This document shows positions 9,347-18,470 of a DNA stretch of 64,000 nucleotides, in pieces. Within the stretch, counting starts at the first letter, position 1, and every line of letters begins with the position of its first letter. The DNA comes from Yersinia vastinensis. Its GTDB lineage: Bacteria; Pseudomonadota; Gammaproteobacteria; Enterobacterales; Enterobacteriaceae. A model generated the notes under the pieces. It ran no database searches and had not been told where the DNA came from. It worked only from the letters and a program-made list of their open reading frames with translations. The translations under genes were made by a program, and so were the position numbers. The stretch covers positions 1 through 64,000 of the forward strand of contig NZ_CACVAF010000006.1 in assembly GCF_902726565.1 (NCBI RefSeq), written 5' to 3'.

Positions 9347-10519
9347 TTAACCTGCGTTCGCATGAACAATGTCGCTAATCATTTGATTAACTGGCGCTAA
9401 ATCCAGCGACAACGCGTCAGTGACAAATGCCGGATCTTTACGTACGTTTTGTGCTAACACCAGACCTTCGGTATTGGCGGTATCCACTCTTACCGTGGTG
9501 GACAGGCCAATACGTAGCGGATGATCTGCCAGTTGTTTTGGTTCAAGTGCGATACGCACAGGCAGACGCTGAACAACTTTAATCCAGTTACCCGTTGCGT
9601 TCTGGGCAGGAAGCAGTGAGAAGGCGCTGCCAGTCCCCATATCCAAACCGACAACTGTTCCCTGATAGACTACGTCATCGCCATAGAAGTCCGTCACCAC
9701 AGTGGCGGGTTGACCAATCCGCATATTGGCGAGCTGTGTTTCTTTAAAGTTGGCATCGATCCACATCTCATTTGCTGGGATAACGGCCATCAATGGGGCG
9801 CCATTGGCAATTTCAGCACCCACTTGCACGCTGCGGCGTGAAACAAACCCGGTGATTGGGCTAACCACTTTCGTGCGTTGCAATGCTAACCAAGCATCAC
9901 GCAGTTTGGCGGCGGCTTGCTCGACAGCTGGCTGTTTTTCCAGCGGTGTATTGAGAACCAGCGCCTGATTGGCATTGTACTGTGCAATCGCCACATCCAG
10001 TGATGCTGCCGCAGCTTCCGCGGCATCGCGGGCATGTTGCAGTTCTTCGCGACCAATGGCATCAACTGAACCCAGAACTACGCGGCGCTTCAAATCGCTT
10101 TGGGCTTTATTCAGTTCAGTTTTTTTCAGAGCAATATTGGCTTGATACTGTTTGCTATTAATCATGAGCTGGTGGGTTTGGCGCACGCTGTTAGCCAACG
10201 CGGTTTTTGCCTGCTCATAGGTTTGTTCTGCATCGGTAGGATCCAGAGCTAGCAGCACATCGCCACTTTTCACAAAGTCAGTATTTTCAAAATTGACACT
10301 GACTACACTGCCGGGCACCTGAGACATAATTTGTACCTGGTTGCCTGACACATAGGCATTATCCGTCTCTTGGTGATGGCGCAGTACCAAGAACCAATAA
10401 ATCAGGTAGGCCACCCCAACGATGATAAAAATAACCGTCAGCAACAACAGCACGCGCTTGCGTTGCTGCTTTTTGTTCTGCGGTTGTGGCGGGGTTTGAG
10501 TTTCCGCGTTTGCACTCAT
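9347..10519 (-). CDS. emrA: EmrA membrane-fusion adaptor protein
   Basis: This HlyD-family periplasmic adaptor links EmrB to an outer-membrane channel. It has one N-terminal membrane helix (about residues 25-47), a lipoyl/barrel core and an alpha-helical hairpin. MSANAETQTP at the start and GLDMGTGSAFSLLPAQNATGNW later match E. coli EmrA, as does the length of 390. I use the ATG at 10519, preceded by a GGAGA Shine-Dalgarno sequence. A longer in-frame start at 10597 would overlap the preceding gene and lacks homology. Confidence 0.95.
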   Translation of the reverse strand: MSANAETQTPPQPQNKKQQRKRVLLLLTVIFIIVGVAYLIYWFLVLRHHQETDNAYVSGNQVQIMSQVPGSVVSVNFENTDFVKSGDVLLALDPTDAEQTYEQAKTALANSVRQTHQLMINSKQYQANIALKKTELNKAQSDLKRRVVLGSVDAIGREELQHARDAAEAAAASLDVAIAQYNANQALVLNTPLEKQPAVEQAAAKLRDAWLALQRTKVVSPITGFVSRRSVQVGAEIANGAPLMAVIPANEMWIDANFKETQLANMRIGQPATVVTDFYGDDVVYQGTVVGLDMGTGSAFSLLPAQNATGNWIKVVQRLPVRIALEPKQLADHPLRIGLSTTVRVDTANTEGLVLAQNVRKDPAFVTDALSLDLAPVNQMISDIVHANAG

Positions 10520-10544
10520 GGTCTTCTCCAAACTCTCTATTATT

Positions 10545-12011
10545 TTATATTGTTTTATTCTGTGAACCGTCACTGACAGGGGCCTGATAGCCACCACCGA
10601 GTGAACGGATCAAACCAATCTTGGCCTGCAATAAATTGTTGCTGGCACTGAGTTCTGATTGCTGCTGTTGTAGATATTGCGACTGGCTAGTCAACAGTTC
10701 ATCTCGTCCAATAACCCCTGCCTTATAACGTGCGTCGGCGACGTTATATACCTTCAGCATGGACTGCGACGCAGATGCGGCCTGTTGGAGTTGGAGCTGA
10801 CTGCTTTGTTGGATGGTGATGGCATCCGCTGTTTCTTGCACAGCATTGAGGATGGTTTGGTTGTAGGATTCAACCGCTTCATCATACAGTGCCGATTCTT
10901 CGCCTAACTGACTGCGCAAGGCACCAGCGTGGAAAATAGGCAATGAAATTGCGGGAGCAAAGTTCCATGCCTGGCTGGCGGCTTCTAGCAAATTGGGGTT
11001 TGTGCCTTGAAAATTAGTGGTCGAGAACCCTGCAAATCCAGTAATGGATAAACTTGGATAAAACTCCTTACGTGCTGCTTTAACTCGCTGGTCATAAGAT
11101 TCAACCAATTGACGTTGAGCGGTAATGTCTGGGCGCTGACCGAGTAAATCGGTGGTCAGCTCACCTTTCGGTGCCAAATGCGTGATATCTGGCAGAGAAA
11201 CCGGATGCAGATTTTGCGTACCACTTGGGCCTTGGCCAGTCAGTGCGGCTAACTGATGCTTTAGCTGTTCACCTTGTGATTGCAGTTGGGTCATTTGCTG
11301 CTTGGCGGTGTCTGCCTGCACTTGTGTTTGTTGCGGAATTTCAACGCCATAAATGCCCGCCTGATATTGCTTACTACGCAACTCAGCCAGACGCTCATTA
11401 TTATCGACTTCCTGCTGCAACACTTTTTGCAGGGCAAAATTGCTCTGTAGCTGGTAATACACTGATGCCACTGAACTGGTCAGTGTCAGTGCCGCTTGCT
11501 GCTGTTCGGCACGGGCAGCATTTACCTGCGCATTGGCGGCATTGACTCGGTTGCGGTATTTACCCCACCAATCAAATTCATAACTGAGATTCAGGCCAAG
11601 TGTATTAGCGGTTTCATACAGTGGCTTACTCGGGTAAGCCTGTAAGAATGGTTGCAGCGTATTTTGTGCGATTTTTTCCCGCGTACTGCTGGCGGCTAAA
11701 TCCAGATTAGGGCCATTGGCTGCATCAGCCTGACCCACAATACTTTGTGCCTCCCGAACCCGCGCTGCAGCTTGTTTGAGTGACGGTGAGGTTTGTAAAC
11801 TTTGTGACATCAAAGCATCAAGTTGGGGATCTTCCAGTACCCGCCACCACTGAGGACTTAACGCCAACGAACTGACTTTGGGTTGCGCCAATTGCAGTTG
11901 TTGGTTATTCAGCATTTGAGACTGAGGAGCAATATTATCGCTTGAGGCACAGCCCGCCAGTAAAAAAACGGCGAACAGGGGCGTGAGTCTCCAGCTATGT
12001 GGGGATGACAT
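10545..12011 (-). CDS. outer-membrane efflux lipoprotein (NodT/OprM type)
   Basis: A TolC-like outer-membrane factor of 488 residues with a lipoprotein signal (LLAGC, lipidated Cys 21). It has the two repeated OEP domains, rich in Gln/Ala helices. NodT-family features include LNLSYEFDWWGKYRN near 130-145 and the LPDITHLAPKGELTTDLLGQRPDI block. The gene lies between emrR and emrA in the same direction, 25 bp from emrA. It probably supplies a dedicated exit duct for EmrAB. E. coli lacks a gene here and uses TolC. Confidence 0.88.
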   Translation of the reverse strand: MSSPHSWRLTPLFAVFLLAGCASSDNIAPQSQMLNNQQLQLAQPKVSSLALSPQWWRVLEDPQLDALMSQSLQTSPSLKQAAARVREAQSIVGQADAANGPNLDLAASSTREKIAQNTLQPFLQAYPSKPLYETANTLGLNLSYEFDWWGKYRNRVNAANAQVNAARAEQQQAALTLTSSVASVYYQLQSNFALQKVLQQEVDNNERLAELRSKQYQAGIYGVEIPQQTQVQADTAKQQMTQLQSQGEQLKHQLAALTGQGPSGTQNLHPVSLPDITHLAPKGELTTDLLGQRPDITAQRQLVESYDQRVKAARKEFYPSLSITGFAGFSTTNFQGTNPNLLEAASQAWNFAPAISLPIFHAGALRSQLGEESALYDEAVESYNQTILNAVQETADAITIQQSSQLQLQQAASASQSMLKVYNVADARYKAGVIGRDELLTSQSQYLQQQQSELSASNNLLQAKIGLIRSLGGGYQAPVSDGSQNKTI

Positions 12012-12042
12012 AGTTATTTACCTGGACAGATATTGTGTGGAA

Positions 12043-12555
12043 TTACTGTTCCGGTATTTCCATTTGGTCCAAACGTGTCAGTAACTTACGCGTCAGCGTT
12101 TCAAGCTGTTGCTGTTCGTCGGCGTCAAGTGTTGACCAAAGAAAATGCAGACACTTATGTTGTGGGGGCAGCAGCTGATTTAAAAATTCCACGCCCGCTT
12201 CGGTGAGATGCAAATGCAAACAACGGCGGTCGTTTTGGCTTTCGCGGCGCTCAATCCAGCCTTTCTTTTCCAGCTCGTCAGCAATGCGCGTGGCATTGGT
12301 ACGTGAAGAACCCAATGCTGCACTCAATTCTGACGGTTGGATACTGTGGCTTTCCTGCGCATCCAGCGTAATTAATGCCATAAACAGGGTCTCGTTAATC
12401 CCTTGTGCTTTTAGCATTTTGTTGCGATTTTCTAGCAGTTTACTGTGCATATGCATACACAAACGCGTCAGTAGAATTTCCTGATAAGGGAAATCTTTCT
12501 GGCGTTTTGCACGAAAATTAAGCATTTGTTCTATGGGACTAAACGAACTTTCCAT
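12043..12555 (-). CDS. emrR: MarR-family repressor EmrR (MprA)
   Basis: A winged-helix MarR-family regulator that in E. coli represses emrRAB and is released by hydrophobic drugs. The segment from [15 protein letters not shown] to [16 protein letters not shown] is almost identical to E. coli MprA. The recognition region reads [17 protein letters not shown], and the wing contains [14 protein letters not shown] place the start at the ATG at 12555 ([12 protein letters not shown]) by homology; an ATG eight codons upstream is possible. The gene leads the OMP-emrA-emrB group, which fits autoregulated control of the pump. Confidence 0.95.
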   Translation of the reverse strand: MESSFSPIEQMLNFRAKRQKDFPYQEILLTRLCMHMHSKLLENRNKMLKAQGINETLFMALITLDAQESHSIQPSELSAALGSSRTNATRIADELEKKGWIERRESQNDRRCLHLHLTEAGVEFLNQLLPPQHKCLHFLWSTLDADEQQQLETLTRKLLTRLDQMEIPEQ

Positions 12556-12726
12556 TATAAGGAGCCTCATTAATTTCAAATGGTACAGTAACGATAGTGA
12601 CTAATAATGTAAACGGTATAATTAAGGAAAAATTTAGCAATTAGTGTTATTCAGTCACTGTGTGTAAGTAATTAGTATCATTAATTGTAAGGATATTGTG
12701 TTTTAGCTCACAATTCATGCAAATTG

Positions 12727-13068
12727 TTACGCCAAAAGCATCAGTAGCTTGAATGTTAGACCGTAGCTAAGTGCGCCAAGTAAAGTGGCGAAAATAATAC
12801 TGTTGGTTTTATAAAAGCATCCACAAATAACTAAGAAACCAATAAGTGTTGGGATTAATTTCTGGGGGTTATGCATGATCTCTGGCGTACTGGATACGAC
12901 CAGTAAGGCACATATCGAGGCGATGCCGATGCTGTCTAGCAACAGTGAAATTTTTCCTCGTTGCAGACCGGCTTGCTGACGTGCTGGTCCAAGGCGCAGC
13001 GGTAAATAACGAAACAGGTAATTTACCGTTCCCACAACTAAGCCAATTATCAGGACATCCATATTCAT
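12727..13068 (-). CDS. ygaH: L-valine exporter small subunit YgaH (AzlD family)
   Basis: A 113-residue hydrophobic protein with about four membrane helices and the AzlD-type start [19 protein letters not shown]. With YgaZ it forms the branched-chain amino-acid exporter described in E. coli. Its start overlaps the ygaZ stop by 4 nt, so the pair is translationally coupled. About 170 bp of AT-rich DNA follow before emrR, probably the emrR promoter and operator; I could not pinpoint the elements. Confidence 0.92.
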   Translation of the reverse strand: MNMDVLIIGLVVGTVNYLFRYLPLRLGPARQQAGLQRGKISLLLDSIGIASICALLVVSSTPEIMHNPQKLIPTLIGFLVICGCFYKTNSIIFATLLGALSYGLTFKLLMLLA

Positions 13069-13838
13069 GGTGTTTGCTCCTGTTTATTGTTCTCGTTCTG
13101 TTCTGTCACCACCTCTGGGGCGGGTTGAAGTAGTGCGGCCAAACATCCACCACCAATACCCGCCAAAATGGCGACTGGAATGGAGAATAATAATACGCCG
13201 AGTAATGCACCTGTCAGTGATGCCATCACTGTTAGGCTGTATTGACGTTTAAAAGAGGCTAATAGGAAACTCAAAAACAGGGCTGGCAGCATAAAGGAGA
13301 GTGAGGCTTCAATTGCAGGATAGTTTTCCAGCGGACCATTGCCGAACATGGCCCCGATGGCTGTGCCTGCCACCCAAGACAGCCAAGAGGTGAACGCGAT
13401 GCCGAGCATCCAGTTCTCACTCCAACGGCGCTGGTCTTTCATGAGTTTGGTGGTCGCGGCAGCAAATACTTCATCGGTCAAACCGAAAGCCCATAAAGCC
13501 GTTTTTTTACCCGATAATCGGGTCAGAATGCGGTGCTTAAGTGCGGGACCATACAAAATATGGCGGATGTCCATGGCCATTACGGTTAAGGCGGAAACCC
13601 ACAATGACATTCCGGCACTGAGCAGGGCGGTAATAACAAATTGGCTGGCACCAGCATAAATAATACAAGAGAAGAAAATCGCTTCCCACGGCGAAAAGCC
13701 AAGTTTTACCGAACTCAAACCAAAGGCAAAAGCGACAGGCAGATAGCCAATAACAATGGGCAAGCTATCAGTTATGCCCTCGATAAATGTTGCGGCTGGC
13801 TGTGTCGTTGGCGGGGAGTCGGTGGTTTGGCTATGCAT
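13065..13838 (-). CDS. ygaZ: L-valine exporter large subunit YgaZ (AzlC family)
   Basis: A 257-residue inner-membrane protein of the AzlC family. Conserved segments are [16 protein letters not shown] near residue 28, [29 protein letters not shown] and [12 protein letters not shown]. With YgaH it exports L-valine and other branched-chain amino acids. The order ygaZ-ygaH-emrR-emrA-emrB is the E. coli order with one extra gene inserted. Confidence 0.93.
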   Translation of the reverse strand: MHSQTTDSPPTTQPAATFIEGITDSLPIVIGYLPVAFAFGLSSVKLGFSPWEAIFFSCIIYAGASQFVITALLSAGMSLWVSALTVMAMDIRHILYGPALKHRILTRLSGKKTALWAFGLTDEVFAAATTKLMKDQRRWSENWMLGIAFTSWLSWVAGTAIGAMFGNGPLENYPAIEASLSFMLPALFLSFLLASFKRQYSLTVMASLTGALLGVLLFSIPVAILAGIGGGCLAALLQPAPEVVTEQNENNKQEQTP

Positions 13839-13998
13839 AGGGTCAGCTATTAATTAAGTTTCAGGGAAAAATAATACGTTAGATAACACTAACAGAGTAG
13901 TAATTGTCTTAATACCCTAGAACCCAAATTTCTATCTACGTTGATTAGTAGTTAGCTAATTAACAACCAGAGGTAATATCTCGCTTTATAGCGAATAG

Positions 13999-14022
13999 CC
14001 CAGCCTCTGATAAGAGGCTGGG
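13999..14022 (-). terminator. hairpin downstream of the MFS gene
   Basis: CCCAGCCTCT and AGAGGCTGGG form a perfect 10-bp GC-rich stem with a 4-nt loop, 12 bp after the stop of the minus-strand MFS gene. No good T-run follows on that strand, so efficiency is uncertain. Confidence 0.5.
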
Positions 14023-14033
14023 TATAACCGACA

Positions 14034-15236
14034 TCACTCAACAGGCTGGTTTGCTGGTGGGTCAAAACGTTTACCGGCCAGCCAAGTCGTTATGTTCAAA
14101 ATGCACAACACTAAACCGGCGATAGCCACACCATACCAACCCGCATGTTGATAGGCGGCGGCTGAAATTAATGAGCCCAGTGCGCCACCAATAAAGTAGG
14201 TGGTCATATAGCCTGCGGTTAACCGGTTTCTGGCTTCCGGCATCATGCGGTAGATAACGCTCTGGTTAGTGACATGAACCCCTTGAACAGCCAAGTCCAA
14301 CACGACTATCCCAATAATTAGCGCAAGAATGGAGTACTGCCCCAATGCGATGGGTATCCATGAGAGCAGCAACAATACCAAGCCGACACTGGTGGTTACA
14401 CGCGCTTTTCCTTTATCCGCCAACTGACCTGCTTTGGTGGCCATTAATGCACCGGCCGCCCCGACCAAACCAAATAGTCCGATAGCGGCTTCTGAATAAC
14501 CATAGGGTGGTGAGGCCAGCAGAAAGGCCATTGATGTCCACAAGACACTGAAGTTGGCGAAAGATAGCGCACCCAGTAAGGCCCGAGTGCGTAATACAGG
14601 GGTACGGATAAATAAAGAAAATATCGAGCTGAGTAGCTGGCCGTAATTCAGACCGGTATGTTGTTTATAGCGAGGTAGGTAGCGCCACAGCGTCAGTGCC
14701 ATAAAAATCATCAATACGCTAGCAACCCAATAGATCGTGCGCCATCCGCCAACAGAGGCCAATGCACCCGCTACAGTTCGTGCCAGTAAAATCCCCAGCA
14801 ACAGGCCACTCATAATAATGCCGACAACTTTACCGCGTTTTTCTGGTGCGGCGAGCGTCGCTGCCAGTGGCACTAATAATTGTGCTACGACGGAAAAGAG
14901 GCCGGTGAGTGCTGTGCCGACAATCATCATGGTGAGGTTTTGCGACAAGGCGGTGATTAGCATTCCGCCTGCGGCCAGCAAGGTCATGCTGACGATCAGC
15001 CCACGGCGCTCGAACATATCTCCCAGTGGTACCAAGAACATCAACCCCACCGCGTAACCCAACTGGGCTGCTGTGACGATAAAACCGGCCTGATTGACCG
15101 AAAGATTAAACGCTTGCGCGATAGTTTCTAGTAGGGGCTGGGCATAATAGTTGCTAGCAACCGCCAATCCGGTGGCGACGGACATCAAGACAATTAATGC
15201 TGGGCTTAAACCGGCGGTTTCGGTTTTTTGTGTCAT
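14034..15236 (-). CDS. MFS transporter, 12 transmembrane segments
   Basis: A 400-residue major facilitator. The N-terminus (ALIVLMSVATGLAVASNYYAQPLLETIAQAF) and GDMFERRGLIVSM in the 2-3 loop place it with sugar-efflux/Bcr-like exporters of the YgaY type. E. coli carries the ygaY pseudogene upstream of ygaZ in the same setting, and here the gene is intact. The substrate is unknown. It is preceded by about 270 bp of non-coding DNA containing the palindrome at 15368-15421. Confidence 0.8.
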   Translation of the reverse strand: MTQKTETAGLSPALIVLMSVATGLAVASNYYAQPLLETIAQAFNLSVNQAGFIVTAAQLGYAVGLMFLVPLGDMFERRGLIVSMTLLAAGGMLITALSQNLTMMIVGTALTGLFSVVAQLLVPLAATLAAPEKRGKVVGIIMSGLLLGILLARTVAGALASVGGWRTIYWVASVLMIFMALTLWRYLPRYKQHTGLNYGQLLSSIFSLFIRTPVLRTRALLGALSFANFSVLWTSMAFLLASPPYGYSEAAIGLFGLVGAAGALMATKAGQLADKGKARVTTSVGLVLLLLSWIPIALGQYSILALIIGIVVLDLAVQGVHVTNQSVIYRMMPEARNRLTAGYMTTYFIGGALGSLISAAAYQHAGWYGVAIAGLVLCILNITTWLAGKRFDPPANQPVE

Positions 15237-15367
15237 GGGGGATTATTCTGAATTGAAAAGAGTGACAGTATTAGATAAATGGCAGTGATAAACCAATGGA
15301 TAATTTTTTATTTCATTTTGATCGGGTTTGGCTTCGGTGGGTATTCGATTTGTTCTCTTTGCTAGCT

Positions 15368-15421
15368 CCGTCATCTCAGCCGAGTAGGTAGGCTGGCCCT
15401 CTTGCTCGGTTGAGGTGACGG
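15368..15421. repeat. 54-nt palindromic element
   Basis: CCGTCATCTCAGCCGAG (15368-15384) and CTCGGTTGAGGTGACGG (15405-15421) are inverted arms around a 20-nt loop. In plus-strand RNA all 17 positions pair (15 Watson-Crick and 2 G-U); in minus-strand RNA the same two become A-C mismatches. There is no T-run. It lies between two minus-strand genes and may be a repeat-family relic. Confidence 0.5.
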
Positions 15422-15506
15422 GGATTCAGTTGCCGTTGATCTCATGTCAATCAAACAGATTCACCTGAACGATTATCCGCTCTTGAGTCGGACTCTGCAT
15501 CCGGCA

Positions 15507-16895
15507 TCATATCCGGTGAACCCCAATCAACCCTTGTTGCTCTAATGCATAAGCGGCCCGCAAGCAGAAATCTTCTCGCCATGGCGCGGCGATTAATTGA
15601 ACACCTATCGGCAACCCATTGGTGGTTTTCAGTGGCACGGTAACCACCGGTAAACCGAGGAAAGAAATGGGCTGGGTTAACATCCCCATACTGGCGCGAA
15701 TGGGTAAATCAGTATCGTTAATCCGCATGAATTCCTGCCCGATGAGTGTGGCACTGCTAGGGGTTGCGGGTGCAATCAAGATATCCCAGTGCTCAAACAG
15801 CGGCAGAATTTGCTGACGAAAATGGTGACGAAAGCGTTGAGCTTGAACATACCAGCTTGCTGGCAACATGGCACCGGCTAACAGCCGCTCTCGTGATAGT
15901 GGTTCAAAGCGCTGGGGGGATTTTCTCAACGCAGGGAGGTACTGATTTCCCCCCTCGGTGGCACTGATAATAAATGCCGCTGAACGTGCCAAATCGCTCT
16001 GCGGCATCTCGACCTCGGTAACCGCTTCCAGCCCTTTGGCCACACGATGTACAGCAGCTTTTGCATCGCTATCACACCATTGGGCGAAATAGCCCCCCAA
16101 TACCGCACTTCTTAATCCTTGTTGTCCACGATACAACTGGTCAGAACAGGGGGCCGGTGGTTTTTCCGATTGGAAACTGTCATGAATATCAGCCCCTTGC
16201 ATAGCATCATACACAGCGGCCAAATCTGGCACACAGCGCGCCATCGGGCCAACATGATCCAGACTGGCGACAAAAGGATGAGTGCCCGTGCGTGAGAGTC
16301 GGCCAAAGGTGGGTTTCAATCCGAAAATACCGCACAGTGAGGCCGGGACTCGAATGGAGCCATTGGTATCGCTACCCAGCGAAAAATTAACCAGCCCGGC
16401 AGCCACGGCGGCGGCTGATCCTCCCGAAGACCCGCCGGCAATACGGTTAAGGTCATGAGGGTTACGTGTTGCGCCATAATGACTATTTTCGGTAGTAAAA
16501 CCATAGGCATAGGCATCCATATTTAACATGCCAGAGAGCATGGCCCCTTGGCCGGCTAAGCGTGAAATAACGGCTGCATCGTGTTTGGCGGGTGGGCGTT
16601 CGCAAAATAAGCTGGCTCCGGCGAGGGTGGTTTCACCCTCGACATCAAACAGATTTTTCACGGCATACGGAATTGCCGCCAGTGCCGGTAAGGTTTGGCC
16701 TTTGGCGCGCAGGCTATCAAGTCGGTAGGCTTCACTGAGCATGCGATCCGCTGTGATGTGGGTATAGGCATTGATGGTTGGGTTGACAGCGCTGATAGTG
16801 TCCAGCGTGTGTAGTGCAATATCTTGTGCGGAGAGTTCACCATGATTCAAAGCCTGCTGAATTTCACTGATGGTGAGTGTTGGAATCTGTTTCAT
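15507..16895 (-). CDS. AtzE/HpxY-like amidase
   Basis: A 462-residue amidase-signature enzyme. The Lys of the Ser-Ser-Lys triad is in PYAVKNLFDV (about residue 76), the cis-Ser in the GGSSGGSAAAVAAG loop and the nucleophile region in GSDTNGSIRVPASLCGIFGLKPT. It is nearest in type to AtzE (1-carboxybiuret hydrolase) and Klebsiella HpxY of purine catabolism. The small AtzG-type partner is encoded just upstream with a 4-nt overlap, which supports this subfamily over generic Glu-tRNA amidotransferase-like amidases. The substrate is inferred to be a ureide or oxalurate-like amide; the exact compound cannot be told. Confidence 0.82.
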   Translation of the reverse strand: MKQIPTLTISEIQQALNHGELSAQDIALHTLDTISAVNPTINAYTHITADRMLSEAYRLDSLRAKGQTLPALAAIPYAVKNLFDVEGETTLAGASLFCERPPAKHDAAVISRLAGQGAMLSGMLNMDAYAYGFTTENSHYGATRNPHDLNRIAGGSSGGSAAAVAAGLVNFSLGSDTNGSIRVPASLCGIFGLKPTFGRLSRTGTHPFVASLDHVGPMARCVPDLAAVYDAMQGADIHDSFQSEKPPAPCSDQLYRGQQGLRSAVLGGYFAQWCDSDAKAAVHRVAKGLEAVTEVEMPQSDLARSAAFIISATEGGNQYLPALRKSPQRFEPLSRERLLAGAMLPASWYVQAQRFRHHFRQQILPLFEHWDILIAPATPSSATLIGQEFMRINDTDLPIRASMGMLTQPISFLGLPVVTVPLKTTNGLPIGVQLIAAPWREDFCLRAAYALEQQGLIGVHRI

Positions 16896-17092
16896 AGCCG
16901 GTATACCCCAGCAATTTCCTGTTTCTCATCCAAAGGCACGGCCATCAAGGGCCCCGCCATGGCAGCAATTCGTTCAAATTGCAGTAGCAAGGCGGCGCGG
17001 CGGGTATCATCCAGTTCTAATGCCAATAAGACTTCCATTTGCTGAATATAAGTAGCCCAATCCATGGCGGTTTTATTTGAAGTTTTTTTCAT
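16892..17092 (-). CDS. AtzG/HpxX-like small subunit (DUF4089)
   Basis: A 66-residue protein with the DUF4089 pattern: WATYIQQMEVLLAL, a DDTRRAALLLQFERIAAMAG helix, and a tail in which LMAVPLDEKQEIAGVYRL matches the family's usual ending. AtzG forms a tight complex with AtzE and is needed for the amidase fold. The stop overlaps the amidase start (ATGA), so translation is coupled. Neither an AtzH/HpxZ gene nor an HpxW gene accompanies the pair. Confidence 0.82.
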   Translation of the reverse strand: MKKTSNKTAMDWATYIQQMEVLLALELDDTRRAALLLQFERIAAMAGPLMAVPLDEKQEIAGVYRL

Positions 17093-17334
17093 GACAATTC
17101 CTGTTCTAAATTGTGGATGAAATTAATAACCAACGGCGCTGCCACCCTTCCTTGCAGGGCCATATTGCTGTTGATTATCTGGCTTCCCTCATTGCCCATT
17201 GGTTGAAATAGAAAAAAGGAAATCACAGAAACAAAGCAAGAGGCGTTCCAGAATGTCGAGTTTTGTGCTGAGAATGAAAATTACCATATTACCGGTAGGG
17301 GCAGATGTGCTATGTTCCGCAAAAAATGGCTATA

Positions 17335-17352
17335 TTGAAACGATAGTTTCAA
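17335..17352. promoter_or_regulatory. candidate RpiR-type operator, site 1
   Basis: TTGAAAC-GATA-GTTTCAA is a perfect 7-bp inverted repeat ending 15 bp before the regulator's start codon. The same motif recurs twice before the ABC transporter operon (18400-18416 and 18432-18446). It lies in the divergent region shared with atzG-atzE and could serve autoregulation. Confidence 0.65.
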
Positions 17353-17367
17353 GGGCTGGGGAAGAAT

Positions 17368-18210
17368 ATGAAACAGATTGATGAGCGTTTACGGGCGCAC
17401 TATGCGCAATTAACCCCACAGGAGCAGCGAGTTACTGACTTTATCTTTGACCATTTTGATGACCTGATCAGTTATAACAGTGCCGAACTGGCGCGGTTAA
17501 GTGGCGTGTCTAAGGCCACCGTCAGTCGGCTGTTTAAGCGGCTTGGCTACAGCAGTTATCGGGAGATGCGTGAAGAGGTGCGAACCTTGCGCCAAAGTGG
17601 AATGCCGTTGACGGATAACCGTGATGCTGTGCAAGGAAATACCTTGCTGTCTCGCCACTATAAGCAGGAAATGGCGAACCTGACTCAGTGGGTCAATCAA
17701 TTAGACAGTCAGCAATTTAGTGACGTTATCTCAGCACTGGTGCATGCACCGCGCATCCTGTTGTTGGGGTTGCGTAACAGTTACCCAGTAGCACTGCATT
17801 TACGCCAACAACTGCTACAAGTACGCCCGCATGTCCAACTCATACCACAAGCGGGGCAGACATTATCAGAGGAGTTGGTAGATGTCAGTTCACAGGATGT
17901 GGTGATTGTGGTGGCTTTTCGTCGGCGGCCTAAGATTATCCGCGACATTCTGCAGCATATGCAGGTGCTGGGAGTACCGACATTATTGATTTGTGAACCA
18001 CAGGCCCAGTCATTGCTACCGTTGGCACACTGGCGATTTACCACACCACTCGACAGTGTGTCGGCTTTTGATAGTTACTCCTCAGCGATGAGTTTGGCAA
18101 ACTTACTGAGTAATGCATTATTGCATGAGACTCTGGCACAAGGGCGACAAAGAATTCATCAAATAGCTGATTTATATGACGCTTTTTCTGAACTAGAACA
18201 ACGGTCATGA
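17368..18210 (+). CDS. RpiR/MurR-family transcriptional regulator
   Basis: A 280-residue regulator. Residues ~1-80 form the RpiR helix-turn-helix, with AELARLSGVSKATVSRLFKRLGYSSYREMR as recognition region. Residues ~125-260 form a SIS sugar/ligand-binding domain (ILLLGLRNSYPVALHLRQQL ... VVIVVAFRRRPKIIRDIL). RpiR-SIS proteins usually bind phosphosugars, but members beside ureide or amino-acid genes exist, and here the neighbours suggest a purine-nitrogen metabolite. It lies divergent from the amidase pair and upstream of the importer operon. Confidence 0.88.
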   Translation: MKQIDERLRAHYAQLTPQEQRVTDFIFDHFDDLISYNSAELARLSGVSKATVSRLFKRLGYSSYREMREEVRTLRQSGMPLTDNRDAVQGNTLLSRHYKQEMANLTQWVNQLDSQQFSDVISALVHAPRILLLGLRNSYPVALHLRQQLLQVRPHVQLIPQAGQTLSEELVDVSSQDVVIVVAFRRRPKIIRDILQHMQVLGVPTLLICEPQAQSLLPLAHWRFTTPLDSVSAFDSYSSAMSLANLLSNALLHETLAQGRQRIHQIADLYDAFSELEQRS

Positions 18211-18399
18211 CTGAACCCGCAAGAGGACTTCTCGAAGGCAGGTTTCCACGTCGTAATTACCACTGACTGCTCTTTTATGGTGCATTTCATTTGCTGATTT
18301 GCACTTTCTCTGTGATTTTCCCTCCGTGACATTTCCCTTTACCCGGCATAGAACTCCTGATTATGGGCCTTCTCTGCAAGTTTATCTTTGGCACAGTAG

Positions 18400-18416
18400 T
18401 TGCAACGATGGTTTCA
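18400..18416. promoter_or_regulatory. candidate RpiR-type operator, site 2
   Basis: TTGCAACGATGGTTTCA matches site 1 (TTGAAACGATAGTTTCA) at 15 of 17 positions. It lies 55 bp before the substrate-binding-protein start, where a promoter would be expected. Confidence 0.6.
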
Positions 18417-18431
18417 GTATATTGAATTAAA

Positions 18432-18446
18432 GAATCTATCGTTTCA
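18432..18446. promoter_or_regulatory. candidate RpiR-type operator, site 3
   Basis: GAATCTATCGTTTCA is, on the minus strand, TGAAACGATAGATTC and shares TGAAACGATAG with site 1. Its start lies 32 bp after the start of site 2, about three helical turns, so both could be bound from one face. Confidence 0.5.
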
Positions 18447-18470
18447 TCACTTACTTATCGGAGATAAGCT

